DNA from: Achromobacter xylosoxidans
Lineage (GTDB): Bacteria; Pseudomonadota; Gammaproteobacteria; Burkholderiales; Burkholderiaceae_B
DNA: 64,000 nucleotides
NCBI RefSeq assembly: GCF_002192695.1
Contig: NZ_MTLG01000112.1
Coordinates: 124,001-188,000 of the forward strand
Direction of reading: 5' to 3'
The position numbers and the translations under genes were made by a program. Positions 42,637 through 51,308 of this stretch are shown here, in pieces; within the stretch, counting starts at the first letter, position 1, and the number at the start of each line of letters is the position of its first letter. Below the pieces are notes generated by a model. That model searched no databases. It was given only the letters and a program-made list of their open reading frames with translations, and was not told where the DNA came from.

Positions 42637-43330
42637 AGTGAAAAACCTGCGCGCACGCTACGGCGACAGCCTCATCCTCGACGGCGTCGGCATCGAGGTC
42701 GGCGCCGGCCAGGGAGTCGCCCTGTTGGGCCGCAACGGCGCGGGCAAGACGACCTTGCTCAAGAGCATCGTGGGCGGCGGCCCCACCGTCGATGGCACGC
42801 TGCGCTTCATGGGCAGCGATCTCAGGCAGATCGGCACGCATGCGCGCGCGCGTTCCGGGTTGGCGCTGGTGCCGGAAGACCGCAGGATATTCAGCCACCT
42901 GACCGTGGAGGAAAACCTGCTGCTGGCGCGGCATGCCAGCGGCCCGCGGGGCTGCCTGCCGCTGCAAGAGGCCTACGGACTATTTCCAGCGCTTGCCGAA
43001 CTCCGGATGCGCATGGGAAACCAACTCAGCGGCGGACAGCAGCAGATCCTGGCGGTCGCGCGGGCCTTGATGTCCAGACCGAAGTGCATGCTGCTGGACG
43101 AACCCACGGAAGGCGTCGCCCCCTTGCTGGTCCAGCAAATGGCCGGGCAGGTCAATCGGGCCCGCCAACAGCAAGGCGCCGCGCTGCTGCTGGCGGAACA
43201 GAACCTGTGGTTCTCGCGGCAGTGTACCGATTACGTATTCGTGATCGATACTGGCAGAATCGTGTTCGAGGGCGATTGGAATCACTTCGACGCCCACCCT
43301 GAAATTGCCGACCGCTATCTGGCGGTCTGA
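42629..43330 (+). CDS. livF: LivF-type ABC ATPase
   Basis: A 233-aa ATPase with Walker A GRNGAGKTTLLK, signature QLSGGQQQILAVARAL and Walker B MLLDEPTEGVAP; the switch His region reads LLLAEQNLWF, as usual for LivF. GTG 42629 overlaps the LivG stop with GAGG upstream. It completes the importer, and the TetR gene follows 25 nt later. Confidence 0.91.
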   Translation: MLEVKNLRARYGDSLILDGVGIEVGAGQGVALLGRNGAGKTTLLKSIVGGGPTVDGTLRFMGSDLRQIGTHARARSGLALVPEDRRIFSHLTVEENLLLARHASGPRGCLPLQEAYGLFPALAELRMRMGNQLSGGQQQILAVARALMSRPKCMLLDEPTEGVAPLLVQQMAGQVNRARQQQGAALLLAEQNLWFSRQCTDYVFVIDTGRIVFEGDWNHFDAHPEIADRYLAV

Positions 43331-43355
43331 ACTTGTCACACACTGATGATGCTCC

Positions 43356-44039
43356 ATGACTGCACGCAACCCGAATAAACCGGCATCGGCGCCCTCCGCG
43401 TCCCCTTCCGCCGGCCCCAAGGGCCGTCCTCGTAAAAAACAAACCCGCGACGAACGGGCCGGAGAAACCAGGGCGGCCATCTTCCGCGCTGCGGCTCAGG
43501 TCGTCGGAAAGCACGGCTACGGCGATGCGTCCATCAACCGCATCACCGAAGCCGCGGGGATCGCGCAAGGCACGTTCTATCTTTACTTCGAATCGCGCCA
43601 AGCGCTGTTCGACGAACTCCTGCCCCATGTCGGTCAGGACATGCTGGTCTTCATCCGCAGCCAGGTGAAAGGCGCGGCGAATGTGCTGGACATGGAGGAA
43701 AGAGGATTCCGCGCGTTCTTCAAGTATCTGCAGGACCACCCGGGTTTTTTCCGCATCCTCAACGAAGCCGAAATCGCGGCGCCGGTCGCGTACCTGGCGC
43801 ACTTCAAGCTGATCACGCAACACTACGTCGACGCCTTGTCCAGAGGAGTCCAGGCCGGAGAGATCGTCAACTACCGCGAACAGGAACTGGAAACCCTGGC
43901 CTACATGTTCATGGCGGCACGCAGCTATCTCTACCTGCGCTACGTCAAGGACGCGGAAGCGGAAAGCGGCGCAGGCGTGACCCTGCCGGAATCGGTGGTC
44001 GAAACCTATATGAAGCTGGTGCGCGGCGGCTTGAGCTGA
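43356..44039 (+). CDS. TetR-family transcriptional regulator
   Basis: A 227-aa protein. A Lys/Arg/Pro/Ser-rich tail of ~35 residues precedes the TetR HTH (RAAIFRAAAQVVGKHGYGDAS, then AGIAQGTFYLYFESRQALFDEL, residues ~38-85). A helical ligand domain follows (FRAFFKYLQDHPGFFRILNEAE). It sits in the middle of the acyl-CoA/transport operon, so it probably represses that operon and responds to a CoA-thioester. The 31-bp palindrome at 35720 is a fitting operator; this link is inferred. Confidence 0.87.
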   Translation: MTARNPNKPASAPSASPSAGPKGRPRKKQTRDERAGETRAAIFRAAAQVVGKHGYGDASINRITEAAGIAQGTFYLYFESRQALFDELLPHVGQDMLVFIRSQVKGAANVLDMEERGFRAFFKYLQDHPGFFRILNEAEIAAPVAYLAHFKLITQHYVDALSRGVQAGEIVNYREQELETLAYMFMAARSYLYLRYVKDAEAESGAGVTLPESVVETYMKLVRGGLS

Positions 44040-44102
44040 ACGCAATCGGCACGGCCCCGTCCACGCAGGCGGGCGCCGGCAAAAACAATGCGGGAGACAG
44101 GA

Positions 44103-45764
44103 ATGCACACAGACGCGAGTGGCTGGCAGACGCGGCTCGACCCAGACATGGCGGCCCGCTATGCGGGTGACGGCCGGTGGCAGAACATCACGCTGGCGGA
44201 GAGCGCGCGGCTATGCGCACGCGACTACCCGGACCAGGTCGCCGTGGCGGACGACTCCGGCGTACTGACGTTTCAGCAGCTGTGGGATCAGGCGCTGCGC
44301 CTCGCGGGGACATTGCGCGACCGTGGCCTGCGGCCCGGCAGCGTCGTCAGCTTCCAACTGCCAAACTGGCGCGAAACACTGGCCATCAATCTGGCCTGCG
44401 CCATCGGCGGGTACGTCTGCAATCCCATCGTCCCCATCTATCGCGATGCGGAACTCAAGTTCATCCTTGCCAATTCGAAGACCAGGGTCCTGTTCATTCC
44501 TGATCGCTTCCGCAGCATCGACTACCTTGAAATGATCCAGCGGCTGCGTCCGGATCTGCCTCACCTGGAGCACCTGGTCCTGGTTCGAGCCGAAGCGGAC
44601 GGGCTGGCCTCGTATGCTTCCTGGGCAGGCCGCGATGCCCCCCTGGAGCCGTTCGCCCGCACCGACCCCGACGCCGTCAAGCTTCTGCTCTATACCTCTG
44701 GCACCACCGGGAACCCCAAGGGCGTTCTGCACAGCCAGAACACCCTCCGCGCCGAAGTCCAGGCCGTCACGGACTTCTGGGGGTTGTCCAGGGACGATGT
44801 ATTGCTCATGCCGTCTCCGGTTACCCATATCACGGGCTATCTGTATGCGCTGGAGTTGCCCTTCCTGCAGGGAACCAAAGCCGTGCTGATGGAGCGCTGG
44901 GAGGCGAGCGCCGCGCTGGACGCGATCCAGCGGCACCAAGCGTCGTTCAGCATAGGCGCGACGCCCTTCCTGGTCGAGCTGGTGGCCGAAGTCGACCGGC
45001 GCGGCATCCAGCTGCCCTCCTTGCGGCTCTATGGCAGCGGCGGCGCCCCTGTGCCACCCGAGGTCGTCAAACGCGCCAATGCCGTACTGCCGAACTGCAA
45101 GACCTTCCGCATCTACGGAAGCAGCGAGGCGCCCACCATTTCGCTCGGTATCGCCGAAGGCGACCCGGCGGAAAGGGGCGCCACGACCGACGGCCTGATT
45201 TTCAACCACGAGGTCCGCATCGTGGACCCGGAGAACGGCGCGCCGCTCGCGCTTGGCCTGGCCGGCGAAGTCACGGCCCGAGGACCGGAAGTGATGCTGG
45301 GCTATACCGACCCGAGCGATACCGAAGAGGCCTTCGATGCGGACGGCTATTTCCACACCGGCGATCTGGGCTACATCGATGAGAACGGCTACATCACCGT
45401 AACCGGCCGTAAGAAAGATCTGATCATCCGCGGCGGCGAGAATATCAGCCCCAAGGAGATCGAAGATCTCCTGCATCAGCATCCTGCCATCCAGGAGGCC
45501 GCGGTAGTCGCGTTTCCCCACGCCAGGATGGGCGAAACACCCTGCGTCTACCTGGTCCTGCGGCCCGGACGCGAACTGGATTTTCCCGGTCTTCTGGCCT
45601 ATCTGGAAGACGCCAGGCTGGCTCGCCAGAAATTTCCAGAGCGCATGTTCGTGGTGGACGATCTGCCGCGCACCGCCACCGGCAAGGTGCTCAAGCACGT
45701 CCTCAAGGCCCGCGCCGCCACGCAGGAAAGCCATGATGCGCCGCGCCTGCTCGCGCAGGCGTGA
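44103..45764 (+). CDS. Acyl-CoA ligase (AMP-forming)
   Basis: A 553-aa ANL enzyme with P-loop LYTSGTTGNPKGVLHSQN, A5 IYGSSEAPTISLG, hinge/A8 VTGRKKDLIIRGGENISPKEIE and catalytic lysine motif TATGKVLKHVLK. It activates a carboxylate to acyl-CoA. Its similarity in layout to the ligase at 9781 is general. ATG 44103 has GGGAGACAGGA directly upstream, so it is preferred over ATG 44088. Substrate unknown; probably the acid imported by the adjacent ABC system. Confidence 0.87.
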   Translation: MHTDASGWQTRLDPDMAARYAGDGRWQNITLAESARLCARDYPDQVAVADDSGVLTFQQLWDQALRLAGTLRDRGLRPGSVVSFQLPNWRETLAINLACAIGGYVCNPIVPIYRDAELKFILANSKTRVLFIPDRFRSIDYLEMIQRLRPDLPHLEHLVLVRAEADGLASYASWAGRDAPLEPFARTDPDAVKLLLYTSGTTGNPKGVLHSQNTLRAEVQAVTDFWGLSRDDVLLMPSPVTHITGYLYALELPFLQGTKAVLMERWEASAALDAIQRHQASFSIGATPFLVELVAEVDRRGIQLPSLRLYGSGGAPVPPEVVKRANAVLPNCKTFRIYGSSEAPTISLGIAEGDPAERGATTDGLIFNHEVRIVDPENGAPLALGLAGEVTARGPEVMLGYTDPSDTEEAFDADGYFHTGDLGYIDENGYITVTGRKKDLIIRGGENISPKEIEDLLHQHPAIQEAAVVAFPHARMGETPCVYLVLRPGRELDFPGLLAYLEDARLARQKFPERMFVVDDLPRTATGKVLKHVLKARAATQESHDAPRLLAQA

Positions 45765-45797
45765 TCCCATCGTCCAACCGCAGCAGAGGCAAGAACC

Positions 45798-47414
45798 ATG
45801 GAATCCGAAGCGCCACACGATGATCCGCTCCCGCCTTCGTGGGATGCCCTTTCCGGCAAGACCCTGGGACAGCTGCTTGAACTGCGGGCCAGGCAACAGC
45901 CCCATCGGGTCGCCTTGTCGGCGCAATCGATCCAGGGCTTCCGCGATCGCCTGACCTACGCGCAGCTGGCACTTTTTTCGCGCCGGATGGGCGTTTGGCT
46001 GCGCACCGTCGGCATCGGCTCCGGCGACCGGGTCGCCATTTACCTGGCGAACGATGCCGGGCGGGAAGCTGTCCTGACCGCGCTGGGCTGCTTCGCCATA
46101 GGCGCGGTCGCCGTGCCCATGAACACGCGCGCCGCCGACGACGATCTCGTCCACGCGCTGGACTTGGTGAACCCCGCCCTGGTGGTTTGCGGCATGGCGT
46201 CGGCCGCCCGTTTGCAGCGCCTGACGCGCGCCCGGCAAGTGCAGGTCGACGCACCCGCAGATGCCGCGACCGCATGGCAAGACCCTTTGCACGGCACGGA
46301 CGCCGGTCTATCCGCGGTCGTCGGCCTGGAACCGGACTCGCCCGCATGCCTGCTCTTCACTTCGGGCACGACCTCCCGCTCCAAGGCGGTCATCCACAGC
46401 CATCGAAGCATGATCGCCGCCGGATTCGCCGTCGGCCAGGCGGTCGGGCTGGGCACCAGCGACCTCTACCAGGGCGCCTTTCCGTTCTTCACCAGTTCCT
46501 GCCTGAATCTTGGATGCATGTCCTCCTGGGTGCACGGCGCGGGTTTCGTCCTGGAGCATCTGCCCGGCAACGCTGACCGGCTGCGCCTGGCGGAATCCGA
46601 ACAATCCACCGTCTACCATGGCGTGCCCGCCGTGATCCAGTACATGCTGGACGAATGCGAACGCGGAACATACGCCCTGGGACGCCTGCGGCGGATCGCC
46701 TATGGCGGCGCGCCCATGCCCGTGGCCGCCATCGAACGCATAGCCCAGACCTGGCCCTGGGCGGACCAGATGCAGATCTGGGGCATGACCGAAAGCGGAC
46801 CTGCGGGCGCGAGCCTGCCGCCGCACTGGCTGCCCGCCAAGGCGGGAATGATCGGCGCCGCCATGCCCAACTGCGAGTTGCGCGCGGTGGACGAGAACGG
46901 GCAGCCCGTCCCGGCGGGCGAGCCAGGCGAACTTTGCTTTCGCGGCCCCAGCATGGCCCAGGGCTACTTCGAGAACCCGCAGGAAAGCGCAAACACCTTT
47001 CGCGACGGCTGGCTGCACACCGGCGACATCGTGGTCCAGGACAAGGACGGACTGTTCCGCTTCGTCGACCGCAGCAAGGACGTGATCAATCGCGGCGGCC
47101 TGAAGGTGTCATCCGCCGCCATCGAAAATGCGCTGCAGCGCCTGCCGCAAATACAGGAAGTCGCGGTGATCCCGTTCCCCCATCCCAAGCTGGGCGAGGA
47201 AGCGGCAGCCTGCATCGTCTTCCGGCCCGGCGCGGCGCTGGATGCCGAGCGCCTGGAGGCGCACTGCATCCAATGGCTGGCTGACTACGCAGTCCCCAGG
47301 CACTGGTTTATCCTGGAATCACTGCCACGCAACCCCATGGGCAAGGTGCTTAAACGAGAGCTGCCCGCCCTGATCGCGCGGCTTGACTCCGCCACTGACA
47401 GCAGCCGCTGCTAG
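45798..47414 (+). CDS. AMP-dependent acyl-CoA ligase-like protein with variant P-loop
   Basis: A 538-aa ANL-superfamily protein. The P-loop reads LLFTSGTTSRSKAVIHSH where most members have TSGTTGxPKGV. The rest is conventional: WGMTESGPAGASLP (A5), RFVDRSKDVINRGGLKVS (A8) and the lysine motif NPMGKVLKREL. The enzyme is likely active because the essential Lys after the Ser/Thr stretch is retained. It follows the other ligase by 33 nt, so the operon has two, perhaps for different intermediates. Confidence 0.83.
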   Translation: MESEAPHDDPLPPSWDALSGKTLGQLLELRARQQPHRVALSAQSIQGFRDRLTYAQLALFSRRMGVWLRTVGIGSGDRVAIYLANDAGREAVLTALGCFAIGAVAVPMNTRAADDDLVHALDLVNPALVVCGMASAARLQRLTRARQVQVDAPADAATAWQDPLHGTDAGLSAVVGLEPDSPACLLFTSGTTSRSKAVIHSHRSMIAAGFAVGQAVGLGTSDLYQGAFPFFTSSCLNLGCMSSWVHGAGFVLEHLPGNADRLRLAESEQSTVYHGVPAVIQYMLDECERGTYALGRLRRIAYGGAPMPVAAIERIAQTWPWADQMQIWGMTESGPAGASLPPHWLPAKAGMIGAAMPNCELRAVDENGQPVPAGEPGELCFRGPSMAQGYFENPQESANTFRDGWLHTGDIVVQDKDGLFRFVDRSKDVINRGGLKVSSAAIENALQRLPQIQEVAVIPFPHPKLGEEAAACIVFRPGAALDAERLEAHCIQWLADYAVPRHWFILESLPRNPMGKVLKRELPALIARLDSATDSSRC

Positions 47415-47474
47415 CCCCAATAGGCGGGGCGCGGGATTCATCGCCTCAATACACACTCTTTTAGCCGTCCTCTC

Positions 47475-47927
47475 GTGCCACGCCTCTTGTTCGAACCCAG
47501 AAGCCACTACCCCTACGCCACCGAGATCCAGATCTATGCCGGCCACATCAACTACGGGGGACACCTCGACCATGCCCAGCTGATCACCCTGGTCTCGGAG
47601 GCCAGGGTCAGGTTCATCAACTCGTTGGGCTATCAGGAACGAGACATCGAGGGACATCATTTCGTAGTGGCGGACCTTGCCCTTCAATACAAGTCCGAAA
47701 GCCACCACGGAGAAGTATTGCGTATCGAAATCGCACCCGCCAACTTCAACAAGTACGGCTTCGATCTGGAGTTTCACCTGACGGAGAAGCAGAGCGGGCG
47801 CGCGGTCGCCACGGGGAAGGCCGGCCTCGTATGCATCGACAACGGGACGCGAAAGGTTTCGCCGATATCTGCGCTTGATGTGGACTGGAACGCTGGCGCC
47901 CGCCGCGACCAGCCCATCTGTCCCTAG
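47475..47927 (+). CDS. Acyl-CoA thioesterase-like (4HBT hot-dog) protein
   Basis: A 150-aa single hot-dog domain resembling 4-hydroxybenzoyl-CoA thioesterase types: IYAGHINYGGHLDHAQLITLVSEARVRF, with an Asn/His/Asp-rich active segment, then FVVADLALQYKSESHHGE. It may release CoA from stalled intermediates. The start is GTG 47475, with no clear ribosome site; no in-frame ATG fits better. It is probably the last gene of the operon begun at 35868. Confidence 0.75.
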   Translation: MPRLLFEPRSHYPYATEIQIYAGHINYGGHLDHAQLITLVSEARVRFINSLGYQERDIEGHHFVVADLALQYKSESHHGEVLRIEIAPANFNKYGFDLEFHLTEKQSGRAVATGKAGLVCIDNGTRKVSPISALDVDWNAGARRDQPICP

Positions 47928-47970
47928 GCGCCAACAACAGCATCATTGCGGGATTCAGCCATTCCTTTCA

Positions 47971-48011
47971 GTTTTCACCCGATGACTAATCTTCATTAGA
48001 CGGTTTTCACC
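47971..48011. repeat. Direct repeat pair flanking an inverted repeat
   Basis: GTTTTCACC occurs at 47971-47979 and 48003-48011 (32-bp period). Between them CTAAT-cttc-ATTAG (47986-47999) forms a small dyad. It lies about 60 bp before the Bug gene at 48068 and may be a regulator site. Confidence 0.4.
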
Positions 48012-48067
48012 AGGCATCTACAATCCTGGCCAGGGTCAAACTCAGATAAAAAGACCGTGGAGACAAG

Positions 48068-49051
48068 ATGAAGACAGCCATGCCTGGCGGGACCTCCCTT
48101 ATCACCCGACTCAAGTACCTGGCGTTGGCCGGCCTGTTCATGGCGGCCTGCGGCCATGCGCAACAGCCGGCAAAGCTGGTCGTCGGCCTGCCAGCCGGCG
48201 GCTCGTTCGACACCATAGCCAGGATCGTGGCCGAGAAGCTTCCCAGCCATCTGGAGCGGCCGGTAGTGGTGGAGAACCGCCCTGGCGCACAGACGCGAAT
48301 CGCCATCCAGGCGGTAAAGGGCGCGGCGCCCGACGGCAACAGCCTGCTGGTGGCCCCCGGCGTGGCCATCTTCCTCTACCCGCACCTGTTCCGCCAGCTC
48401 AGCTACGACCCCTTCACCGACCTCAAGCCGGTGACCCAGTTGGTGAGCTGGGACATCGTGCTGGCGGTCGCAGCCGATAGCCCCATCGCTTCGTTCGACG
48501 ATTTCCGGACCTGGGCCAGGCAGAATCCGGGCAAGACGTTCTACGGCACATCCGGCACCGGCAGCCTGCAGCATTTCCTGGGCGTGTCCTTGGCCAAGCG
48601 CCTGGATACGCCGCTCGATCACATCGCATTCAAGGGCGGCAAGGACGCCGTCACCGCGCTGCTGGGCGGCCATATCAATGCCATCGTGATGGACGCCGGC
48701 GAAGTGGTCCCGTTGGCGCAGGCAGGCAAGTTGCGCGTCCTGGCGACTTTCAGCGCGCGGCGTGAACCGGCGCTGCCGCAAACGCCGACCATGCGCGAAC
48801 TGGGGCTGGGCGAACTGGAGACCTCGGGCTGGGCGGGGCTGTATGCGCCGGCAGGCACGCCGGAGCCGGTCATCCACAAGCTGAACACGGCGGTGAACGA
48901 GATCCTGGCCCTGCCTGACGTGGCCAAGCGTATCGCCGAGCTAGGCATGCGGCCAGCCGGCGGCACACCCCAAGCCGTCGATGCGCTGGCGCGCGAGCAG
49001 CTCGGCCAATGGCGCGATACGGTGGCCCAGTCCGGTTTCGTGATCGACTGA
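48068..49051 (+). CDS. Bug/TctC-family periplasmic receptor
   Basis: A 327-aa protein. A hydrophobic signal lies at ~12-30 (LKYLALAGLFMAACGHAQ). The Cys could suggest a lipoprotein, but the lipobox is poor and a Sec cleavage after HAQ is equally likely. The mature region has KLVVGLPAGGSFDTIARIVAE, VVVENRPGAQTRIA and HIAFKGGKDAVTALLGGHIN. It leads a four-gene plus-strand run with a hydrolase, an aminotransferase and an amidohydrolase, hinting at uptake of an aromatic or amino-acid-derived acid. Confidence 0.87.
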   Translation: MKTAMPGGTSLITRLKYLALAGLFMAACGHAQQPAKLVVGLPAGGSFDTIARIVAEKLPSHLERPVVVENRPGAQTRIAIQAVKGAAPDGNSLLVAPGVAIFLYPHLFRQLSYDPFTDLKPVTQLVSWDIVLAVAADSPIASFDDFRTWARQNPGKTFYGTSGTGSLQHFLGVSLAKRLDTPLDHIAFKGGKDAVTALLGGHINAIVMDAGEVVPLAQAGKLRVLATFSARREPALPQTPTMRELGLGELETSGWAGLYAPAGTPEPVIHKLNTAVNEILALPDVAKRIAELGMRPAGGTPQAVDALAREQLGQWRDTVAQSGFVID

Positions 49052-49094
49052 GCGACGCCCCTCCCCTCTCTTCCATCTCACCGGATCAATACCC

Positions 49095-50006
49095 ATGTTT
49101 GCATTGACCACTCTCGACGTCGCGTCCCGTCCCGTCGCCTGCCTGGAGATCGATGGCAGCCACTATCCGCTGGCCGCTTGCGCGCGGATCCTGGACCTTC
49201 CGGCGCTGGACGCATCCGTCCGGGAGCTCTTCGAGGACTGGCCGAGCTCGCTGGCGCTGCTGGAACTGGCGGCCGGCCGCCGCGCGGCGCTCGCGGGCCA
49301 TGAAGTCGCCAGTCCGGTCCGCCATCTGGCGCCGCTGCAGTATCCCGGCAAGGTGCTGTGCGCGGGGGCCAACTACCATGACCATCTGGCGGAAATGAAT
49401 GTGCCAAATGCCGCGGACAAATCCGCGCAGCGCCTGTTTTTCTTCTTCAAGCCGCCGCGCCAAGCCGTGGTCGGCGAGGGCGCAACGGTACACATGCCCA
49501 TCGGCTGCCAGCGCCTGGACTGGGAAATCGAACTGGCGCTGGTGATAGGCAAGACAGCCAGGAACCTGCGCCTGGAAGACGCGCTCGACCATGTGGCGGC
49601 GTATACGGTGGCCGTGGACATGTCGGCCCGCGATCTCAACAAAGCGCCGGACACTTTCTACAAACTGGATTGGGTGGCCGGCAAGGCGCACGACACCAGT
49701 TGCCCGCTCGGACCCAGGCTGGTGCCCGCGGCGTTCATTCGCGATCCCATGGACCTGGGCCTGAAGCTGAGCGTCAACGGCCAAGTCAAACAGGACGCCC
49801 GCAGCAGCGGCATGGTCTTCGACATCCGCGAGCAGCTGGTGACGCTGAGCCGCATCATGACGCTGGAGCCCGGCGATCTGGTGCTGACCGGCACGCCCGC
49901 CGGCGTGGGCGCGCCGCAAGGCACGTTCCTCAATGTCGGCGACGAAATCAGCGCGACGATCGAAGGCATCGGCACGCTGGCGGTGCAGATCCAAGCGTCA
50001 CGCTGA
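49095..50006 (+). CDS. Fumarylacetoacetate hydrolase (FAH) family protein
   Basis: A 303-aa protein with an N-terminal ~85-residue extension and the FAH C-terminal catalytic domain. Metal ligands are in DWEIELALVIGK (Glu-x-Glu) and AVDMSARDLN (Asp), with KVLCAGANYHDHLAEM before and LTGTPAGVGAPQG after. Members cleave or hydrate beta-diketo acids and ring-fission products. The next gene is a class I aminotransferase, so a role in degrading an aromatic amino acid or related compound is possible. Confidence 0.86.
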   Translation: MFALTTLDVASRPVACLEIDGSHYPLAACARILDLPALDASVRELFEDWPSSLALLELAAGRRAALAGHEVASPVRHLAPLQYPGKVLCAGANYHDHLAEMNVPNAADKSAQRLFFFFKPPRQAVVGEGATVHMPIGCQRLDWEIELALVIGKTARNLRLEDALDHVAAYTVAVDMSARDLNKAPDTFYKLDWVAGKAHDTSCPLGPRLVPAAFIRDPMDLGLKLSVNGQVKQDARSSGMVFDIREQLVTLSRIMTLEPGDLVLTGTPAGVGAPQGTFLNVGDEISATIEGIGTLAVQIQASR

Positions 50007-50050
50007 CATCCTGGCCCGCCACGGCCGCATCTTTCTCACGAGGCAGCTCC

Positions 50051-51253
50051 ATGCAGTCCCTTTTCTCCCCCTTGCCCGCTGCGGCCGGCGACGCGATCTT
50101 CGCGCTAGTTGAAGCCTTCCAGAACGATCCGGCTCCCCACAAGGTCAGCCTCAGCATCGGCACCTACTTTGCCGAGGACGGCAGCATCCCTGTGATGCGC
50201 GCCGTGCGCCAGGCGCGCGACATGCTCGTGCAGGCGGGCAAGCCGCACCCCTACCTGCCCATTCCGGGATCGGCGCCGTATCGCAACGCCGCCAGATCCC
50301 TGGTCCTGGGCGCGGACGGCCCGGATCCAGAGCGGGTGGTGACGGTGCAGAGCGTCGGCGGCACCGGCGCCCTGAAGCTGGGCGCGGACCTGCTGCGCCG
50401 CACCTGCCCCGACGCTGCGGTCTGGGTCAGCGATCCGACCTGGGAGAACCACGGCCAGATCTTCCGCCAGGCGGGATTCACAGTGCATGAATACCCGTAC
50501 TACGATCCTGCCGCCGCCACCGTGCGTTTCACGCAGATGCAGGCCGCTCTGCAAGCCCTGCCAGCCGGCTCCATCGTGGTGCTGCACGCCAGCTGTCACA
50601 ACCCAACCGGCGTGGACCTGTCTTCAGAACAGTGGGAGCTGCTGACCGAGCTGTTTGCGCGCCAGGGCCTGATCCCCTTCTTCGACCTGGCCTATCAAGG
50701 ATTCGGCCAAGGTCTGGACGCCGACGCCAAACCCATCCGGATGATGGCGCGCGCCGGCCTGGAATGCCTGGTCGCCAGTTCATTCTCCAAAAACTTCTCG
50801 TTGTACGGCGAACGCTGCGGCGCGCTGAACATCGTGTGCCACGACAAACTCGCCGCCGACCGCGCGCTGGGCCAGGTGAAGACGCTGATCCGCGGCAATT
50901 ACTCCACGCCTCCAACGTTCGGCGCCGCGCTCGTCGCCACGATCCTGAACCAGCCCGAGTTACGCCACGCCTGGGCCGAAGAGTTGGAGCAGATGCGCGT
51001 GCGGCTTGTAGGCCTGCGCGCGCGCCTGTCCCATGCGCTGGCGCTGCTGACCGGCGAACCCGAGGCCTGGAACTACATCGAGCGCCAGCAAGGGCTGTTC
51101 AGCTACATGCGGCTCAGCCCCCAGCAGGTTGAAGCGCTGCGCCGCGAGCATGCCGTCTATCTGCTGAAATCCGGCAGGCTGTGCATTGCAGGCCTGACGG
51201 ACAGCAACATCGAGTACGTCGCACGCGCGATCGCGGCCTGCGCACAGCGCTGA
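50051..51253 (+). CDS. Class I aromatic/aspartate aminotransferase (TyrB/AspC type)
   Basis: A 400-aa PLP enzyme with LSIGTYFAEDGSIPVMRAV near the N-terminus, HASCHNPTGVDL (Asn for the PLP ring), FDLAYQGFGQGLD (Asp/Tyr) and Schiff-base Lys in ASSFSKNFSLYGERCG. The C-terminal GRLCIAGLTDSNIEYVA is as in TyrB/AspC. It exchanges amino groups between an aromatic or acidic amino acid and a 2-oxo acid. GAGG precedes ATG 50051. Which substrate it prefers cannot be read. Confidence 0.88.
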   Translation: MQSLFSPLPAAAGDAIFALVEAFQNDPAPHKVSLSIGTYFAEDGSIPVMRAVRQARDMLVQAGKPHPYLPIPGSAPYRNAARSLVLGADGPDPERVVTVQSVGGTGALKLGADLLRRTCPDAAVWVSDPTWENHGQIFRQAGFTVHEYPYYDPAAATVRFTQMQAALQALPAGSIVVLHASCHNPTGVDLSSEQWELLTELFARQGLIPFFDLAYQGFGQGLDADAKPIRMMARAGLECLVASSFSKNFSLYGERCGALNIVCHDKLAADRALGQVKTLIRGNYSTPPTFGAALVATILNQPELRHAWAEELEQMRVRLVGLRARLSHALALLTGEPEAWNYIERQQGLFSYMRLSPQQVEALRREHAVYLLKSGRLCIAGLTDSNIEYVARAIAACAQR

Positions 51254-51308
51254 GCAACCCTTACCCATGCCCCGGGGGCCCGAGGCGAACACTTGATTGG
51301 AGCAAGGC

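Noticed and set aside
48068-49051. Bug protein as a lipoprotein because of MAAC in the signal
   Set aside because: Met at the -3 position is a poor lipobox and a standard Sec cleavage site follows within a few residues.
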